Positions 15,812 through 25,498 of a DNA stretch of 64,000 nucleotides are shown one piece after another (the stretch's first letter is position 1; each line of letters starts with the position of its first letter). The notes under the pieces were generated by a model, which did no database searches, had not been told where the DNA came from, and saw only the letters and a list, made by a program, of their open reading frames with translations. Source of the stretch: an uncultured Anaeromusa sp. (lineage in GTDB: Bacteria; Bacillota; Negativicutes; Anaeromusales; Anaeromusaceae); NCBI RefSeq assembly GCF_963676855.1, contig NZ_OY781460.1, positions 3,284,001-3,348,000 on the forward strand, given 5' to 3'. The position numbers and the translations under genes were made by a program.

Positions 15812-17153
15812 ACTTCGGCGTTACGCGAATAGCAGCATCGCCATCAACAGGACAGGCGTTTTCACAAGAACCGCAGCCCACACATTTTTCAGCCAACACT
15901 TTGGGGCGATGTCCGCCATCGTCAACGATGGCAATCACCGGGCACTGCTCACCGCAAATAAAACAAAGCTTATTCTCGTTCCAAGCCAGGCAGCGCGGCT
16001 TATCAATGACTGCCTGCCCCATCTGCACCTGCTCCAGCGGCACAGCCGCAATCGCCCCTGTGGGGCATACCTCCTGGCAAGCCAGGCACAAATCGCAGCG
16101 TGCCTTCCGAGGCGTCAAAAAAGGCGTAGCAAAAGAACTAAGTCCTTCCTCAACCGCCATAGGAGCCAATGCTTTACTGGGACAAACCTGGATACAGCGC
16201 CCGCAGCGGTTGCAAGCGGCGGAAAAATCCGGTTCGGACAATGCCCCTGGCGGACGCAAAACTCGTTTCATCGCCGTTGCCGTCTGTTTCCAGCAAAGAA
16301 TTGCGACAGCTACCACCGCTGTCGCCGCAAAAAAGTGCCGTCGTGAAGATTGGCTCCCTGTTTGCATCAGCTTTCCAGTTGCTTCGCTGCTGTTTTTTGC
16401 CACTCCCCATTGAATGCTATGCATTGGGCAGACCTTTTGGCATTCGCCGCAGGCCATACATCCATCCCCAGTGTTTCCTGTCGTTTCTGGCGCGGCCCCC
16501 ACCGAGCAAGCTTGCGCACATTTACCACAATGCGAGCAATCGCCGCTCACCTGATAACGCAGCCGCTTTCCTTTGCTCAATAAAGAAAATAGAACACCGG
16601 TAGGACATAAGAGGCTGCACCACAAGCGCGAAAACAATACCGTCCCCACCAGCAAGGCTCCAAAAAACCAGGGTACGCTTCTTTCCCCCAACAGCATCAA
16701 TTCATGACTCAACAAGGCATAGGGAGTTAAAAAAAGCACCCAATTAGCACCCAGTATAAACACCACGATCAAAAAAAGCAGCCAGTAATAACGAAGCGAC
16801 AAGAGCTTTGCGAGCGTTCGTTGACGCCGCAGCAACCGCTCCGGTAAAAGCCGACGGCTCAACCTATCCGTCCAGGTCAATAGCGCCCCCAACGGACACA
16901 GCCAACCGCAAAAAATGCGCCCCAACAGCCCCGTGAGCATGACCACTCCAAGCGGCAGCCACCACCAATCTGGCCAAATTACCGCAAAGCGCCCTTGCCC
17001 TACTAGCAGCCATGGATCCAGCCTGGAAAGCCAAATCAACCAACCAGCTTCCCGCCCCACTGGATAGGCTAACGCAAAAAAGCAGTAAACAAATACAAGC
17101 AAACTGGCGCTTTGCATCAACAAGCGCACTTGTGAAACCACCCGATTTTTCAC
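15810..17153 (-). CDS. Membrane polyferredoxin (NapH-like plus NapG-like fusion)
   Basis: 447-aa integral membrane iron-sulfur protein. Residues 1-185 have about five membrane helices with the NapH-type motifs FCGWLCPLGALL and WCSLLCPTGVLF. Ferredoxin clusters follow: CSHCGKCAQAC and CMACGECQKVCP. Then comes an SRRHFF-hydrophobic segment resembling an internal Tat/anchor signal, and a second ferredoxin part with CNRCGRCIQVCP, CDLCLACQEVCP, CFICGEQCP and CVGCGSCENACP. The layout is that of NapH joined to NapG/MauM. GTG start, 4 bp after the DUF362 stop; its ribosome site lies inside that gene's end. It probably passes electrons across the membrane to or from the DUF362 partner. Confidence 0.85.
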   Translation of the reverse strand: MKNRVVSQVRLLMQSASLLVFVYCFFALAYPVGREAGWLIWLSRLDPWLLVGQGRFAVIWPDWWWLPLGVVMLTGLLGRIFCGWLCPLGALLTWTDRLSRRLLPERLLRRQRTLAKLLSLRYYWLLFLIVVFILGANWVLFLTPYALLSHELMLLGERSVPWFFGALLVGTVLFSRLWCSLLCPTGVLFSLLSKGKRLRYQVSGDCSHCGKCAQACSVGAAPETTGNTGDGCMACGECQKVCPMHSIQWGVAKNSSEATGKLMQTGSQSSRRHFFAATAVVAVAILCWKQTATAMKRVLRPPGALSEPDFSAACNRCGRCIQVCPSKALAPMAVEEGLSSFATPFLTPRKARCDLCLACQEVCPTGAIAAVPLEQVQMGQAVIDKPRCLAWNENKLCFICGEQCPVIAIVDDGGHRPKVLAEKCVGCGSCENACPVDGDAAIRVTPK

Positions 17154-17157
17154 ATTC

Positions 17158-18090
17158 TCACACCTTTACCAGGGACATTTTTTGCAAATCCATTTCGCCA
17201 ACACCTAATTTAGCAGCTGCCGCTACATACGCAACATCCGCCGGCTCCATGCCAAACAACTTGGCTCCGTATGCATCTACCGCCACGGCATCTACGCCAA
17301 AGACAACTTGGTTCCATTCCTGAATGGTCCCGGGTCCAACCGGGCCATGGTCAATAATACCTCTTGTGGCGTCCATAATGGTTAGCTGCGGCTTACGATA
17401 AGCCGCCAGCTCGGCAATGGCCTGGTTGAGATCGGTTTTATGAAAATAGCCGCGATCCCAGACCAAGCCCATCATGTTTTTCAAGCCCATCGTTACTTTA
17501 GTAATTCCATGATGCTTCAAAATCGGGAAGTTAATCAACACATCCGCTTCCAACACATCTTTAGAAAACAACACATTTTTGAGAATCGTCCCGCCCATAT
17601 CGACCTGCGCATAAAAGCTTTGCGTATGCGTCGTAAACGTCTTGCCGCCAACAGCATCCACAGCCGCTTTTATGCCGCTGTTGGTAAGACACACAGGAGG
17701 ACTGTTAAAGGGATAATCCAGTACTTTTACTTCCTTAGCGCCTGCCGCCAAGCACTTTTTCACCACAGCCGCTACCAGAAGAGGATTCGTAGTAGCCGCC
17801 TCTTCGGGCTTTCTGGGAACGCTAAAATTAGGCTTAATCACTACCGTCGCGCCCTGGGTTACCAGCTTTTCAATACCACCTAACGCTTGAAACCCTTTTT
17901 CAATTAACAGTGCCGGCTCTGTACCTGCCGCCACGATTAACTTGCTTTTATCGTACGGACTTGCTACCATCGAAGCCGCCTGTTTTGCTGGAGCCGTCCC
18001 GGAAGAACCAGGCAGCGAAACACCGCAGCCCGCTACGCCCAAGGTCAGCACGCCATATCCCACCCCTTGAATAAATTGACGACGATTCAT
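17158..18090 (-). CDS. DUF362 protein, Tat-exported lipoprotein
   Basis: 310 aa from the ATG at 18090 (GAGGAGGGG just upstream). The N-terminus MNRRQFIQGVGYG is a twin-arginine signal, followed by a lipobox-like LGVAGC, so a folded, membrane-anchored extracytoplasmic protein is predicted. The rest is DUF362 (VVIKPNFSVPRKPEE, LINFPILKHHGITKVTMGLKNMMG), a family often found beside ferredoxins. First gene of a two-gene operon with the membrane polyferredoxin. The Tat signal fits a cofactor-carrying redox partner; its substrate is unknown. Confidence 0.85.
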   Translation of the reverse strand: MNRRQFIQGVGYGVLTLGVAGCGVSLPGSSGTAPAKQAASMVASPYDKSKLIVAAGTEPALLIEKGFQALGGIEKLVTQGATVVIKPNFSVPRKPEEAATTNPLLVAAVVKKCLAAGAKEVKVLDYPFNSPPVCLTNSGIKAAVDAVGGKTFTTHTQSFYAQVDMGGTILKNVLFSKDVLEADVLINFPILKHHGITKVTMGLKNMMGLVWDRGYFHKTDLNQAIAELAAYRKPQLTIMDATRGIIDHGPVGPGTIQEWNQVVFGVDAVAVDAYGAKLFGMEPADVAYVAAAAKLGVGEMDLQKMSLVKV

Positions 18091-18181
18091 GAATTCCCCT
18101 CCTCTTGTCGTTAAAACATGCTTGCTTAAATTGTACGCCTTCAAGTACACTCCAAGTCAAGCTTTTATTTGCATACGCAAC

Positions 18182-18206
18182 GTTATTGTAAAAATTTCAC
18201 AATAAC
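18182..18206. promoter_or_regulatory. Rex-like inverted repeat between divergent genes
   Basis: Perfect inverted repeat GTTATTGT / ACAATAAC with a 9-base spacer. On the minus strand the centre reads TTGTGAAATTTTTACAA, close to the Rex (NADH-sensing repressor) pattern TTGTGAAnnnnTTCACAA but one base short. It lies between the DUF362 operon and the secreted protein gene, so it could control either. Confidence 0.45.
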
Positions 18207-18286
18207 AAGGATTTGTTTTACCCTATGCAGAATAGAAGTACAATCTTTATATCTACAATCTGGTAAAACGGAAGGAGCTCCAACCT

Positions 18287-18748
18287 ATGAAAAAAACAAA
18301 AATAGCCGCCTTAGTTGCTACCCTCTGCTTAACATTAGCGCTGCCTCAACTTGGCTTCGCCAGCGCGCAGACCGATTTGTCTGAAAAAGCACAGCGCTTT
18401 GAGTTCTCCAATGCCCTCACAGGCATGGACTATATTCAGCAATATTTAGGCAGCTTCAAAAAGCTAACGAAGCTTACCGCCAGTCAGCTTTCCGCAGAAG
18501 ACCAACAGCAAATCGGTAATTTAGGCTGGGAAATGCAAAATCTTGGCTTCCAAAACTGGACGCAAACCGTAGAAGGCACTTTGCGCAAGCAAAAATACGA
18601 CATCCAGCGTTTGGAATATGAATTGGCTCAAGAGCGCTTCCAAAGCGGTAAAATTACCAAGACTGCCCTTTACGAAAAAGAACAGCAATTTCAACTTGCG
18701 CGTCAAGACTGGGAGCAGTTTATCCGCAACGTCCGCATTGCCGATTAA
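18287..18748 (+). CDS. Small secreted helical protein, function unknown
   Basis: 153 aa. Signal peptide MKKTKIAALVATLCLTLALP...GFA (cleavage near residue 26). The mature part is rich in Gln, Leu, Lys and Glu with heptad-like spacing (LRKQKYDIQRLEYELAQERF), suggesting an alpha-helical or coiled-coil periplasmic protein. No known family recognised. GGAGCTCC ribosome site before the ATG. Divergent from the DUF362 operon, with the Rex-like palindrome between them; terminator at 18752-18792. Confidence 0.75.
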   Translation: MKKTKIAALVATLCLTLALPQLGFASAQTDLSEKAQRFEFSNALTGMDYIQQYLGSFKKLTKLTASQLSAEDQQQIGNLGWEMQNLGFQNWTQTVEGTLRKQKYDIQRLEYELAQERFQSGKITKTALYEKEQQFQLARQDWEQFIRNVRIAD

Positions 18749-18751
18749 TCT

Positions 18752-18792
18752 AAAAAAAGCCGTTCAGGAACAATTCCTGAACGGCTTTTTTT
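18752..18792. terminator. Bidirectional intrinsic terminator
   Basis: Perfect 19-bp stem (A7 GCCGTTCAGGAA and complement) with a CAA loop, between the secreted-protein gene and the convergent permease. Confidence 0.95.
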
Positions 18793-18795
18793 ATA

Positions 18796-20196
18796 CTACA
18801 TAGACTTCATACGCTTTACTGGCGCTTCCTCCGCCATAGGCACCACTCGCTTGTGAATGCCAAAAGCATAATAGCAGCCTGTTACTACAGCGCAAAAACC
18901 AGCGCCAACCATTAAGGATGCCTGGGTATCTTCATTGAACCACATCCCCACCAAGACAAGACAAAGAAATACAATCATTACGTAATTGCTGACAGGATAC
19001 AACGGAGACTTAAACGGATGGCTCCCCATTTCCTTTTCCCAGCGCTTACGAAATTTAATTTGGCTAATGCCCAGCACAAACCAGGGGATCATGCCCGGCA
19101 AGATGCTGGCACTGTAAATATATACAAACAGTTTCGAGTTCGGGTACAAGTAGTTGAGCAGCACGCCCAGCAGCAGGCAAGCAATCGTCACTTTAATACT
19201 GTTGCTCGGCACGCCGCTTGCGGATACTTTGCCAAAGAATTTAGGAGCTTGCCCGTTTTCCGCCAACGTGTACAGCATGCGGCCTGCGCTGTAAATACCG
19301 CTGTTGCAACCGGACATAGCCGCTGTCAAGACAACAAAGTTGATAATACCGGCAGCGGCCGCAATGCCGACTTTGGCAAAGGTCATCACAAAAGGACTGC
19401 CTATGCTGCCTATTTGGTTCCATGGATATACTGCAAGAATAACAAAAATGGCGCCAATATAGAAAATCAAAATACGCCATATAATATTTTTCGTCGCTTT
19501 ACGCAACGTCTGCTGCGGATTTTCCGCCTCTCCTGCGGTGATACCAACTAATTCCACGCCTTGATACGCTGCAGTGACCAAGCAAAGAGCAAACAGAAAT
19601 CCTTCTAGACCGCCCGTAAAGAAACCGCCATTACTATATAGATTGTCAAGACCTATAGGAATGCCCTGATTACCAAAGCCAAAGAAAATAATACCGACGC
19701 CGACTACCAGCATAGCCACAATGGTGACAACTTTAATCAATGCAAACCAAAATTCAAATTCACCGTAATACTTAACCGCCGCCATATTGGCAGAAGCCAC
19801 CAATGCCACCCCGAGCAACGCCGGCAGCCATTGCGGCAGATCCGGAAACCAATAATTCATGTAAATGCCGATCGCCGTTACCTCGGACATGCCGACAGTC
19901 ACCCATAAAAACCAATAGCACCAAGCAGTCAAGTACCCCGCCCAGGGGCTGATATACTTATGCGCATACGTCGCAAAGGAGCCTGTTACCGGTTCTAAAT
20001 ACAGCATTTCTCCCATGATACGCATGACAAAAAACATAACAATCCCCGCCAAAGCATATGCCAGCAGAACAGACGGCCCCGCCCACTTGATTGTGCTGGC
20101 CGAGCCCATGAACAAGCCTACGCCAATCGTCCCGCCCAAAGCAATCAATTCAATATGCCGAGCTTTAAGACCACGAGTTAATTGTTTTTCTTCCAT
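18796..20196 (-). CDS. Amino-acid permease (APC superfamily, AAT family)
   Basis: 466-aa proton-coupled amino-acid transporter with 12 predicted membrane helices. The N-terminus [25 protein letters not shown] is the AAT family signature; [13 protein letters not shown] follows in the loop after helix 6. Third gene in the same direction after ridA and threonine dehydratase, 36 bp downstream, so probably co-transcribed and likely imports threonine/serine or a related substrate. Substrate is inferred from context only. Confidence 0.9.
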   Translation of the reverse strand: MEEKQLTRGLKARHIELIALGGTIGVGLFMGSASTIKWAGPSVLLAYALAGIVMFFVMRIMGEMLYLEPVTGSFATYAHKYISPWAGYLTAWCYWFLWVTVGMSEVTAIGIYMNYWFPDLPQWLPALLGVALVASANMAAVKYYGEFEFWFALIKVVTIVAMLVVGVGIIFFGFGNQGIPIGLDNLYSNGGFFTGGLEGFLFALCLVTAAYQGVELVGITAGEAENPQQTLRKATKNIIWRILIFYIGAIFVILAVYPWNQIGSIGSPFVMTFAKVGIAAAAGIINFVVLTAAMSGCNSGIYSAGRMLYTLAENGQAPKFFGKVSASGVPSNSIKVTIACLLLGVLLNYLYPNSKLFVYIYSASILPGMIPWFVLGISQIKFRKRWEKEMGSHPFKSPLYPVSNYVMIVFLCLVLVGMWFNEDTQASLMVGAGFCAVVTGCYYAFGIHKRVVPMAEEAPVKRMKSM

Positions 20197-20231
20197 GGTT
20201 TGCCTCCCTTCTACTTTCAGAACCCGCTAAC

Positions 20232-21443
20232 TCAACGAATATTAACGTGATATTGGTGTTCTTCCATGCGCTGCCGGATATTCTGGATGTGCTGCTCGTC
20301 CGCCGTCTCTAATTCCAGTTCCACCGTAACAGCGCCCAGTTCGACATCTGGGGTTTCTCGTTTGTGTGTTACTGCCAATACATTGGCTCCTGTATCCGCT
20401 GTCAGCTGCAAAAGCCTCCACAGCGAACCAGGACGATCCGGAATAACTGTATCAAAAACAACTTTTCTGCCGGATTTGGCCATACCTTTGTTGATAATGC
20501 GTGACATCATATTTACGTCAATGTTACCGCCGCTGACCACCGCTGCAATATTGCAGCCTTGATAGCTTGGCAGCCGGTTCATCACAGCCGCAATGGCCGC
20601 TGCACCGGCTCCTTCGGATACGGTTTTAATTCGCTCCAGCATCAACAAAATAGCATTGGCAATCTCTTCATCGTCTACCGTCACAATTTCATCCACATAT
20701 TGACTTACTAAACCAAATGTCACATCTCCGGGGGTTTTCACCGCAATGCCATCTGCAATCGTTGGTCGACCGGCGCACGTACACACACAGCGTTTCGCAA
20801 CCGCTTCCGCCATGGATGGCATATTTTTTGTCTGTACGCCAATCACTTTCACATTGGGCTTCAAGCTTTTCACCGCTACGGCAATCCCCGCAATCAAACC
20901 ACCTCCTCCAATTGGTACAACAATGACATCCACTTCCGGCAGGTCCTCCAAAATTTCCAGCCCGATAGTTCCCTGTCCCGCAATGACCAAGGGGTCATTA
21001 AAAGGATGCACAAAGGTTAATCCTTGTTCTTCCTGCAACCGCACTGCTTCGGCGTAGGCTTCATCATAAACGCTGCCATGAAGCACGACTGTCGCCCCAT
21101 AAGAACGCGTTGCCTTGACTTTAGACAACGGCGCGTTTTTGGGCATAACAATGGTTGACGGCGCCTGATACAGAGTTGCCGCCAACGCGGTTCCCTGCGC
21201 ATGATTTCCCGCTGAAGAAGCAATAATGCCTCGCTGGCGTTCCTCTTCCGACAAGTTGGCTACCTTGTTATAGGCTCCGCGAAGCTTAAAAGAGCCAGTC
21301 CGTTGTTGATTCTCCAGCTTCAAATATACTTTATTGCCTGTAAGATCACTCAAAGTATTAGTATAGGCCAGCTCCGTCCTGCAGACAACTCCCGTTAAAG
21401 TTTCTCTAGCTCGTTCTATATCTTCCAGAGAAAGACATTTCAT
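20232..21443 (-). CDS. ilvA: Threonine ammonia-lyase (threonine dehydratase), catabolic type with ACT domain
   Basis: PLP enzyme deaminating threonine to 2-oxobutyrate and ammonia. 403 aa from the ATG at 21443, which has GGGGAG upstream; the longer reading would overlap ridA. The PLP lysine is in GSFKLRGAYN, with SSAGNHAQG and the PLP phosphate-binding GGGGLIAG. A C-terminal ACT-like domain (about 325-403) suggests effector control. Followed by an amino-acid permease and preceded by ridA, which removes the reactive enamine/imine product. The unit looks catabolic, giving 2-oxobutyrate for energy. Confidence 0.92.
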   Translation of the reverse strand: MKCLSLEDIERARETLTGVVCRTELAYTNTLSDLTGNKVYLKLENQQRTGSFKLRGAYNKVANLSEEERQRGIIASSAGNHAQGTALAATLYQAPSTIVMPKNAPLSKVKATRSYGATVVLHGSVYDEAYAEAVRLQEEQGLTFVHPFNDPLVIAGQGTIGLEILEDLPEVDVIVVPIGGGGLIAGIAVAVKSLKPNVKVIGVQTKNMPSMAEAVAKRCVCTCAGRPTIADGIAVKTPGDVTFGLVSQYVDEIVTVDDEEIANAILLMLERIKTVSEGAGAAAIAAVMNRLPSYQGCNIAAVVSGGNIDVNMMSRIINKGMAKSGRKVVFDTVIPDRPGSLWRLLQLTADTGANVLAVTHKRETPDVELGAVTVELELETADEQHIQNIRQRMEEHQYHVNIR

Positions 21444-21460
21444 GAAAATCTCCCCTTTTC

Positions 21461-21850
21461 TCAATTGTTTCTATTTTGAAAGGCTACTAGCTCAATTTCC
21501 ACTAAAGCGTCTTTAGGAAGCTCCGCCACCGCCACGCAAGAACGCGCTGGCAGATTCGTGTGGAAATAGCGTCCATACACTTCGTTAACAGCTGCAAAAT
21601 GTTCCATCGAAGTTAAAAATACGGTTGTTTTCACTACATCGCCAAAGTCCATCTCCGCCGCCAGCAGCACTTGCTTCAAGTTTTCCAAAACTTGAGTAGC
21701 TTGTTCTTGAATCGAGCCGGAAACAAACGTCCCTGTTTTAGGATCCAATGGAATTTGCCCGGATGTAAATAGAAAACCACCTGCTTTTTGCGCCTGCGAA
21801 TAGGGTCCAATCGCTGCCGGCGCTTTTTTTGTTGCAATTACTTCTTTCAT
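21461..21850 (-). CDS. ridA: RidA family 2-iminobutanoate/2-iminopropanoate deaminase
   Basis: 129-aa trimeric enzyme hydrolysing the imines released by threonine dehydratase. Family motifs: AIGPYSQA, LFTSGQIPLDP, ATQVLENLKQVL, and the substrate-binding Arg in LPARSCVAVAELP with IEIELVAF-type ending. First gene of the operon ridA - threonine dehydratase - permease, with GAGGAGG before the start. Confidence 0.95.
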   Translation of the reverse strand: MKEVIATKKAPAAIGPYSQAQKAGGFLFTSGQIPLDPKTGTFVSGSIQEQATQVLENLKQVLLAAEMDFGDVVKTTVFLTSMEHFAAVNEVYGRYFHTNLPARSCVAVAELPKDALVEIELVAFQNRNN

Positions 21851-22069
21851 GATGATTCCTCCTCATTTCTCTATCATGTAAGCGAAACAATTCTACTCCC
21901 CCGTACAAAGAAGGGTCTACTAAGCTTCGCGCACATTCCTCGTTACATTTTTAGCCAAAAGCACTCATTTCTTCGCCATTTTGGTAAAATTACTATCATG
22001 GTAATAATTTTTTATTATAAAATCTCAAAAAAAGATTGCACCAACCTTCGCTGCTGCAATATACATTTT

Positions 22070-22738
22070 CTACTTTGTCGATAAATAGCGATATATCGTG
22101 CTTTCAGAAGTTTGTAAGGCCAACGCCACCTTCGAAATAGCGCCTTTTATCTTGAAAATCCCGTTGGCGTTTAATTGTTGTACAATCGAAATTTTTTCTT
22201 CGCTGGACATTCTCTCCACCGGCAATTCGTACCCCGCTACAATTTTAGCGATCGCCGCATCCACAACTTTTTCTACGGAGGTGCTCAGCGATTCCACCAC
22301 TTCTTCACTTTCACACACCGGCACTGCCGCTGCCGGTGCATGGGCCTGCAGCACTTGCATCAGCTGATCCGTCAAATTCTTCATCATGGCCGTCTCCGGG
22401 GAGTGCACCAAGTTAACGCACAGCATACCCATGAGTTCTCCTGCCGTATCCTTAATAAAGAAAGTAGATGATCGAACTTTCTCACCGCTGGCGGTACATC
22501 CTAAATAGTTAATCACTGCACTGCGTTCGCGATATACTTTGCGTTCCAAAAATTCCAATCCCAAATCCGTCAAGGGACAACCAATCTGTCGTCCGCTGAT
22601 ATAGCCGTTGCGAATAGCCACGACTGAGTTTTCCACATCCTGTACATCATGCAAAATCACTTCGCAATGAGGTCCCACAATATTCGCCATGAAATCCACC
22701 AAAGGAATAAACACTTTTAACAATTGATTCTCACCCAT
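22070..22738 (-). CDS. YheO/DauR-family PAS-HTH transcriptional regulator
   Basis: 222 aa from the ATG at 22738 (GGAGG well spaced; an upstream in-frame ATG at 22789 is possible). N-terminal YheO-type PAS-like domain (PLVDFMANIVGPHCEVILHD, AIRNGYISGR, TFFIKDTAGELMGMLCVN). C-terminal helix-turn-helix (KGAISKVALALQTSESTIYRYL). Such regulators often control amino-acid or D-amino-acid catabolism. It lies just upstream of ridA in the same direction, separated by about 220 bp, so it is the likely controller of the threonine operon. Confidence 0.88.
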   Translation of the reverse strand: MGENQLLKVFIPLVDFMANIVGPHCEVILHDVQDVENSVVAIRNGYISGRQIGCPLTDLGLEFLERKVYRERSAVINYLGCTASGEKVRSSTFFIKDTAGELMGMLCVNLVHSPETAMMKNLTDQLMQVLQAHAPAAAVPVCESEEVVESLSTSVEKVVDAAIAKIVAGYELPVERMSSEEKISIVQQLNANGIFKIKGAISKVALALQTSESTIYRYLSTK

Positions 22739-22875
22739 GAATTCCTCCAGAAAATTTTCTTTATTCCGTCTATAGTTATTCTTGCTCATTTGCCAATTTC
22801 CTTCTCAGCGCGATAATTTTTTATTAAACTTCGACTTTTTTATCACCATTATCTATTATAGCCACTAACCAGCAC

Positions 22876-22931
22876 TACCGAAAAAGAGAAAAACCCTGGC
22901 GCATGCGCCAAGGTTTTTCTCTTTTTCGGTA
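22876..22931 (-). terminator. Long intrinsic terminator of the WG-repeat gene
   Basis: Stem TACCGAAAAAGAGAAAAACC with perfect complement, plus an inner GGCGCATGCGCC palindrome. The whole forms a near-continuous hairpin of more than 25 bp. Confidence 0.85.
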
Positions 22932-22946
22932 GCTATCTCACCAGGG

Positions 22947-24524
22947 TTACGGAACCAACTCACTTGTAAAGCTTCCTGCTTCCTGAAACTTAGGAGCAAT
23001 CGCCATTTTCCCCTGCGTATCCATATACCCCCACTTGCCGCCGCTTTTTACAGCAACCAAACCATTGCACACGAAACTCAGCTCTTCTTCCGAAAATTGT
23101 GCAGGAATAACAAACTTGCCTGTAGTATCAACTACGCCCCATTTATCGTTGAGCTTCGCTTTCGCAAAACCATCATGAAATGCTTGCTTATCTCTTGTTT
23201 GGTATATATTCACAGCAGGCAGACTGACTTCATCCAATCTCAATCGGCTTACTAACTTGCCCTCCTTATTTATAAAGCCCCAGCTTCTGTCCATTTTTAC
23301 AGCTGCTACTCCGTCGTTGAAAATCGACACTTCATCAAATTTAAATGCTGTCAGGGCCTTGCCTGTTTTATCTACAAAAGACCATTTATCTTCTTTTTTT
23401 GCCATAGCATAGCCATCTTTAAAATCGGACATCTCATCAAATTGCGGTGCAATAACAAAACTTCCGCTACGATCTACTGCTCCCCACTTATCTTTTACCG
23501 CGACTACCGCCAAGTCTTCAAAGAAACTACCAACATGATCATTTTTAGTAGAAACAATTATTTTTCCGCTTTTATCAATATACCCACGCTTAAAGTTATT
23601 ATCAACTAAATTAATAGTTGAGCCACCAGACCCGACACCTAAAGCGCACCCGACTGCAATTGCAGCAAAGCCGCCAAAGGAAAAGTTGGATTTTTCTTCA
23701 AATATAGTTGCGACCCCTTTTTCAAAGGGTCCTACCAAATAATAGGGCGCGTCAAAGGCCTTCTTCCCGGTCGAATCTATGTACAGCCACTTTCCTTTCA
23801 ATTCTGCACAAGCCAGTCCTTCGCCAAATTCTCTAGAAAGACTATCGTAAAGAGCCGGAACAACCAAAGTTCCTGCCCTATTAATATACCCCCACTTTCC
23901 AGACACCTTCACCGGAGCCATGCCTCCGTGAAAATCACCGCTCTCTTGAAACTGAAAAGAAATGGCCACTTTGCCATTTTGATCGATATACCCAATACGT
24001 CCGTCTTTTTTCACTGCCGCTAAACCCTCGCTAAACGGTCCGGCTTCTTCATACTGACGCGTAACGATCTCTTGGCCCTCCTTATTATAATAACCCCATT
24101 TTCCATCCTTTTTCACTGGCAAAAATCCGTCATGAACCTCTCCTACTTTATCAAAATTAAAAGGAATCCTTATTTTCCCATTTGTATCAAAGCATCCCCA
24201 CAGCCCTTCTTTTTTCCCCGCAACCACTCCCTCTACCGCCCAGAATTCACCTTCAGACAGTACTGCGGGAATTACCCATTGCCCTTGTCCATTAATATAA
24301 CCATATTTTCCATCCACTTTAACTTTGGCAATACTTTTTACTTCCTTCTGCTTCACAGGCATCTCAGCCAAGCCGTTTTCCAGCGCAGGTTTTTCTTCCA
24401 TTAAAACTGCTGCCGACTCTTGCGGCACTGCGGCCAAGACTTGTACAGTCATTAAGCAAAGACCTGAAAAAACGATTGCCATCCCTAGCGCCATTTTTTT
24501 TAAAACACTTGTTTTTAGACTCAT
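22947..24524 (-). CDS. Exported WG-repeat protein
   Basis: 525 aa from the ATG at 24524 (AAAGGAG). Signal peptide with core MALGMAIVFSGLCLMTVQVLA. About twelve WG repeats of the type KWGYINxxG...F, with sheet-forming character throughout, beginning KYGYINGQG and ending KWGYMDTQG. Between repeats 6 and 7 there is an unusual Gly-rich hydrophobic insert (about 235-260, FAAIAVGCALGVGSGGS). WG proteins are usually surface or periplasmic and bind partners; no catalytic residues can be named. Monocistronic. Confidence 0.85.
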   Translation of the reverse strand: MSLKTSVLKKMALGMAIVFSGLCLMTVQVLAAVPQESAAVLMEEKPALENGLAEMPVKQKEVKSIAKVKVDGKYGYINGQGQWVIPAVLSEGEFWAVEGVVAGKKEGLWGCFDTNGKIRIPFNFDKVGEVHDGFLPVKKDGKWGYYNKEGQEIVTRQYEEAGPFSEGLAAVKKDGRIGYIDQNGKVAISFQFQESGDFHGGMAPVKVSGKWGYINRAGTLVVPALYDSLSREFGEGLACAELKGKWLYIDSTGKKAFDAPYYLVGPFEKGVATIFEEKSNFSFGGFAAIAVGCALGVGSGGSTINLVDNNFKRGYIDKSGKIIVSTKNDHVGSFFEDLAVVAVKDKWGAVDRSGSFVIAPQFDEMSDFKDGYAMAKKEDKWSFVDKTGKALTAFKFDEVSIFNDGVAAVKMDRSWGFINKEGKLVSRLRLDEVSLPAVNIYQTRDKQAFHDGFAKAKLNDKWGVVDTTGKFVIPAQFSEEELSFVCNGLVAVKSGGKWGYMDTQGKMAIAPKFQEAGSFTSELVP

Positions 24525-24841
24525 ACGCACACACTCCTTTTTTAGACATAGCTTCACTATACCCCCGTGTCTCCATCGTTACCAAGAGACCATTTTCCTA
24601 TCTCGAGCCATTTCTATGTAAAATACAGATTTTCCCTTCTTTGGTCCTAGTAAGCGTTTAAACGCTAAACAAATAAACAGGTTCATCGTCCTTATAATCG
24701 AGTAGAAAACTGCCAAGTTATTGTGTCTGCAGGGGAATATCATAAAAATGCCGTTCAGAAAATATTCCTGAACGGCATTTCTATGAATTTATTACAAGAC
24801 TCCGTATATCTTACCACCGGCAGGAGAATACCTTCAAAAGC
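24525..24841. other. Intergenic region between WG-repeat and pcp genes
   Basis: Contains the ribosome site of the WG-repeat gene, a probable promoter, and the terminator at 24746-24780. No gene seen. Confidence 0.6.
24746..24780 (-). terminator. Intrinsic terminator of the symporter-pcp operon
   Basis: Perfect 13-bp stem AAATGCCGTTCAG with complement, 9-base loop, T run on the minus strand. Confidence 0.85.
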
Positions 24842-25486
24842 TCAACAAATTGTGCCACCAGTATACCGTTCATCTTCTTGTGTCGTCAACACCACTTCCA
24901 CGGCACGCCGCAAGCCCTCCGTCACGATGTCTAAGGCCATGCTGGGCTGTCCTGTCAGCTTGGCTGCTTGCGCCGGCAAATAAGGAATGTGAATGAAACC
25001 GCCGCGGCGAATATTCCCTTCCTGCTGCAGATAATGCATCAAGCCGTAAAAAACATGGTTGCAGACAAAGGTCCCCGCCGAATTAGACACACTGGCGGGA
25101 ATGCCGTCTTCTCTCAAGACGGCGACAATTTTCTTGATTGGCAACGTAGACCAATACGCCGCCGGCCCATCGGCGACAACAGCTTCATCCACTGCCTGAT
25201 TTCCTTCGTTGTCTGGAATTCGGAAGTCATCCACATTGATTGCTACGCGCTCCGGCGTAATGTCCACACGTCCGCCAGCTTGCCCTACCGCAATCACCAC
25301 ATCTGGCTGCACTTCCCGAATCGCCCTCTCAAGTGCCTCGATGGCCTTGCCACGCACCGTAGGTATCTCCCGCGTCACCACGTTCGCTTCGGCAATGACG
25401 ACTCCGTTCAACTGTTTAACCGCTTCCAACGCCGGATTGACAGCTTCGCCGCCAAAAGGATCAAAACCTGTTAACAATACTTTCAT
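24842..25486 (-). CDS. pcp: Pyroglutamyl-peptidase I
   Basis: Cysteine peptidase removing N-terminal 5-oxoproline from peptides. 214 aa, normal length. The start MKVLLTGFDPFGGEAVNPA is diagnostic. The catalytic Glu is in GRVDITPERVAINV, the Cys in SNSAGTFVCNHVFY, and the His in GGFIHIPYLP. Preceded by 12 bp by a sodium/solute symporter gene, with which it forms an operon. This suggests import and use of pyroglutamate-containing compounds. Confidence 0.95.
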   Translation of the reverse strand: MKVLLTGFDPFGGEAVNPALEAVKQLNGVVIAEANVVTREIPTVRGKAIEALERAIREVQPDVVIAVGQAGGRVDITPERVAINVDDFRIPDNEGNQAVDEAVVADGPAAYWSTLPIKKIVAVLREDGIPASVSNSAGTFVCNHVFYGLMHYLQQEGNIRRGGFIHIPYLPAQAAKLTGQPSMALDIVTEGLRRAVEVVLTTQEDERYTGGTIC

Positions 25487-25498
25487 CTACTATTCCTC

